Shown here one piece after another: positions 61,521 through 64,000 of a stretch of DNA of 64,000 nt (within the stretch, counting starts at the first letter, position 1; every line of letters begins with the position of its first letter). Source of the stretch: Alnus glutinosa (taxonomy: Eukaryota > Streptophyta > Magnoliopsida > Fagales > Betulaceae); assembly GCF_958979055.1 (NCBI RefSeq), contig NC_084897.1, forward strand, positions 24,641,628 to 24,705,627, in the 5' to 3' direction. The position numbers were made by a program, and so were the translations under genes. A model generated the notes under the pieces. That model worked only from the letters and a program-made list of their open reading frames with translations. It was not told the origin of the DNA and ran no database searches.

Positions 61521-63438
61521 CATATTGACTTGTTCTCTTCTTTTTTAAATTAATTGACACAATTTTAGTTATTGATAATTTAATTATTTAATATATTGAC
61601 TAAAATTTACTTCTTTTAAAATCAATTTGTAATTAATTAACCCAAATATTTGGTCTGGATGTATAAAATAGCCAAATTCCCAAGGTGCCATTTATTAAAA
61701 ACAAAGATTAGTATTTTAAGAATTCCATATTCCCATTACAGAAGTTTATATAAAAAAATTAGAAGATTATAATCAATTTTTTTTATTATTATTATTAAGA
61801 AAAAAAAAACATTGATGGAAATTTGACTAAAATTGACACTATATGTAGGTGGATCTACTTGGCAATATCCGACACCCGCATTTGGTCGCCATGATTGGAT
61901 TATGTTCCGAGCTAAAATGCTTTGTGTTTGAGTACATGCACAATGGCAGCTTACAAGACGTGTTATCTTCCTCCCACTCCAACAGAAGCTCTGGGCAAAG
62001 AAACCAGGCCCTCGGGTGGCAGGACCGGATCGGCATTGCGGCCCAGGTTTGCTCGGGCCTGAGCTTCCTCCACTCGGCCCGGCCCATCCCCAGGCCCATT
62101 GTTCATGGCGGCCTCACACCCTCCAACATCCTCCTTGATCGTAATCGCATGGCAAAGATCAGTGGTTATGGGCCCCCAGAAGCCCATGATGCATGTGATG
62201 TGGGAGTGGATATTCGGGCTTTTGGGGGTGTATTGCTACATCTTCTAACAGGGAGAAACTGGGCCGGGTTGGTTGAGGAGGCAATGGCAATGGGTAGTGC
62301 CGGGCTGGCCCAGGTTCTGGATGAGGTGGCTGGAGATTGGCCGTTGGATCTGGCAGAGGAGTTTGCGGGCTTAGCACTGAGGTGTTTGTCCAATACAGAG
62401 TTGAGCATCACAAGGGTGATGGAAGAGCTCAACAAGATGAAGAACAAGGCTGATGAAGTAATGGGAAGATCTGAGCCGGTCATCAATGGAAGTGATTATG
62501 GAGCAGATTCATATGATGTACCCAGAGCTTTCCTCTGCCCCATATTTCAGGTTTGAGCCTCTTAACCATTTTCTATACTATACCATTTCCAAACTCATAC
62601 AATAGGCTTAGAAGTTGATGGGCCTTACCAGGTATCTAATTGAAGCTTCCAAGAGGATTAATCAAGATATATATATATATATATATATATTTTAAATGAA
62701 GATATAATTGAAGCTTCTTATAATTGTTTAAAAAGTTTAGTTTTACCTAATAATAAATCAACGTGAAACTTAGCATAAATGAGTACTTTTATAATCCACT
62801 CACTTAATGTGGGCGGTCCATCTTTCTAATTTGGGACTAACTTTCGGATGTGTCATAATTGTCTTACTCAATATTGAGACTGATTAAGTAAGGAAAAAAA
62901 AAAGTAATATATTATACAAGCACCCCAAATTAGTGCGCAATGGGATATGTTTATTTACCAAAAAATGTTATTCTTTACACTATATTGATGTGAGATGGAT
63001 TAGTAGCCCTTGAATAAGCCTTTATTAAAAGAAAAAATAAAATAAAATTCAAGGACTATCAACCCATACCACGTCAGCATAACATGAATGTGTTGTAAAG
63101 TATAGCATTATTCTTATTCATCTACACTCTTAACTCGATGACTATGAATAGGAATTTGATTTGAAAAAATGATGTTAAAAATAAGAAAAGATTTGCATAT
63201 TAAGTGTTTGATATGGATATTTTGGGTGCAGGATATAATGAAGAACCCGCACGTGGCAGCGGATGGATTTTCATATGAGCTGGAAGCAATAGCGGAATGG
63301 CTAGAAATGGGGCGTGATACTTCACCCATGACAAACTTGCGTCTCAAGCATACACAGCTCTTCCCCAACCATGCCCTTCGTTCTCTCATTGAGGATTGGC
63401 GAAATAATATTTTCACGAGTGTCTCCCTGCAACTGTAA
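58714..63438 (+). CDS. USP-like / pseudokinase / U-box E3 ubiquitin ligase (PUB33-type)
   Basis: Eight exons: 58714-58876, 58965-59077, 59177-59304, 59435-59849, 60249-60389, 60492-61031, 61849-62550, 63232-63438. They total 2409 nt, 802 residues, phases consistent. Domain order: an N-terminal universal-stress-protein-like domain (about 5-150), a long Glu/Arg-rich coiled coil (about 280-450), a kinase-like domain (about 455-715) and a C-terminal U-box (about 726-800: FLCPIFQDIMKNPHVAADGF). U-box proteins of this class transfer ubiquitin to target proteins. In the kinase part the VAIK Lys484 remains, but HGDLK is HGGLT (586-590) and DFG is GYG (606-608), and the activation segment is short, so kinase activity is unlikely. 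The U-box looks intact. Close to Arabidopsis PUB33/34/35 and PUB51-like proteins; the exact paralogue is not determined. Confidence 0.92.
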
Positions 63439-64000
63439 ATTCTTTTGTTTTTCCTCTTGTAAAGGATAAAAGGCTGCCTTGGGCCTATAGTGAGTGGCTA
63501 CGAGAGCACCATAAATAGGTTGAAGAAGGGCTATGATGGATATAAAAGAATTTGTTAATGAGACTTACGTGGACCAAATATGTTGTACGCACAACTAGTT
63601 GATGTTGCAGTGCATCATGGCATTGTCACATCAACCCAAAAACAAATTCCCCCCATTCGTCGATACTAAGGGGTGGTCGGACAGTCATTTTCAGCCACTC
63701 TCTTGGGAGTAAGGGTTGATAGTGGCAATGCTACGTCAGCACGCTAAGACTAAGTACGTACAAGTAAAAGAGAAAAGATAAAAATCTAAACTTTGAAACA
63801 ATATTTTGAATATTGATATAATTTGGAATCGACCCAGTTTATGTAAACTTACAACAGGGAATTTCACTAATTTTGGTAACATGAGAAATTACAGATTTTC
63901 GTGTACAAAGTTATTGATATGTATGTTGGAACTATCCTATTTCTTCGTTTCTGCTGTACTACCTCCAATCTCGACTGCTTCCCTACCCCAAAGAAAAATC
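63439..64000 (+). other. 3' flank of the U-box gene
   Basis: It holds the likely 3' UTR. GGGGTGGTCGG near 63670 again recalls the foldback cores, but no arms are visible before the window ends. Confidence 0.4.

Overview
This window is eudicot plant nuclear DNA. The gene models have many small exons and GT-AG introns. They belong to plant-only families: a UGT91-like glycosyltransferase, an RLCK class VI kinase, AIL6/PLT3 with its 9-nt micro-exon, and a USP-kinase-U-box protein. The two tRNA genes are nuclear in type and the spacers are A/T-rich and full of MITEs. The foldback repeats with GGTGGC/GCCACC-rich centres look to me like those of woody rosids, perhaps Fagales, but this is an impression and not a determination.

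Layout. 1-4606: a decayed Ty1/copia element, its 5' LTR cut by the window edge, sitting inside a UGT91-like pseudogene (4607-5960). 6854-12639 (minus): a six-exon gene for a 608-residue protein with a histone-fold-like segment and a Q-rich tail. 12795-24364: a gene-poor block of transposons nested up to four deep, plus tRNA-Arg(CCT) and a LINE tail. 24374-29850: more MITEs. 29854-33728 (plus): an RBK-type receptor-like cytoplasmic kinase. 34220-34752: a solo LTR with a perfect internal hairpin. 35165-35803 (plus): a small membrane-anchored TPR-like protein. 37289-41771 (minus): AIL6/PLT3. 41772-58713: long spacer with MITEs, a LINE fragment, a 1.4-kb foldback element and tRNA-Ala(CGC). 58714-63438 (plus): a U-box protein whose kinase domain has lost its catalytic residues.

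For the four intact genes with introns I worked out exon borders by hand. Each model has consistent phases and a total length divisible by three: 1827, 1479, 1530 and 2409 nt. The genes are not an operon or an obvious cluster; each is independent, with long spacers.

I found no clearly new biochemical system. The most noteworthy structures are: (1) at least nine palindromic elements with 9-bp target duplications (perfect or one mismatch), several inserted into each other; (2) a 3.7-kb long-TIR element with a 76-bp minisatellite inside a hAT-like element inside a foldback element; (3) a solo LTR with a perfect 118-bp inverted duplication; (4) a predicted pseudokinase fused to a U-box.
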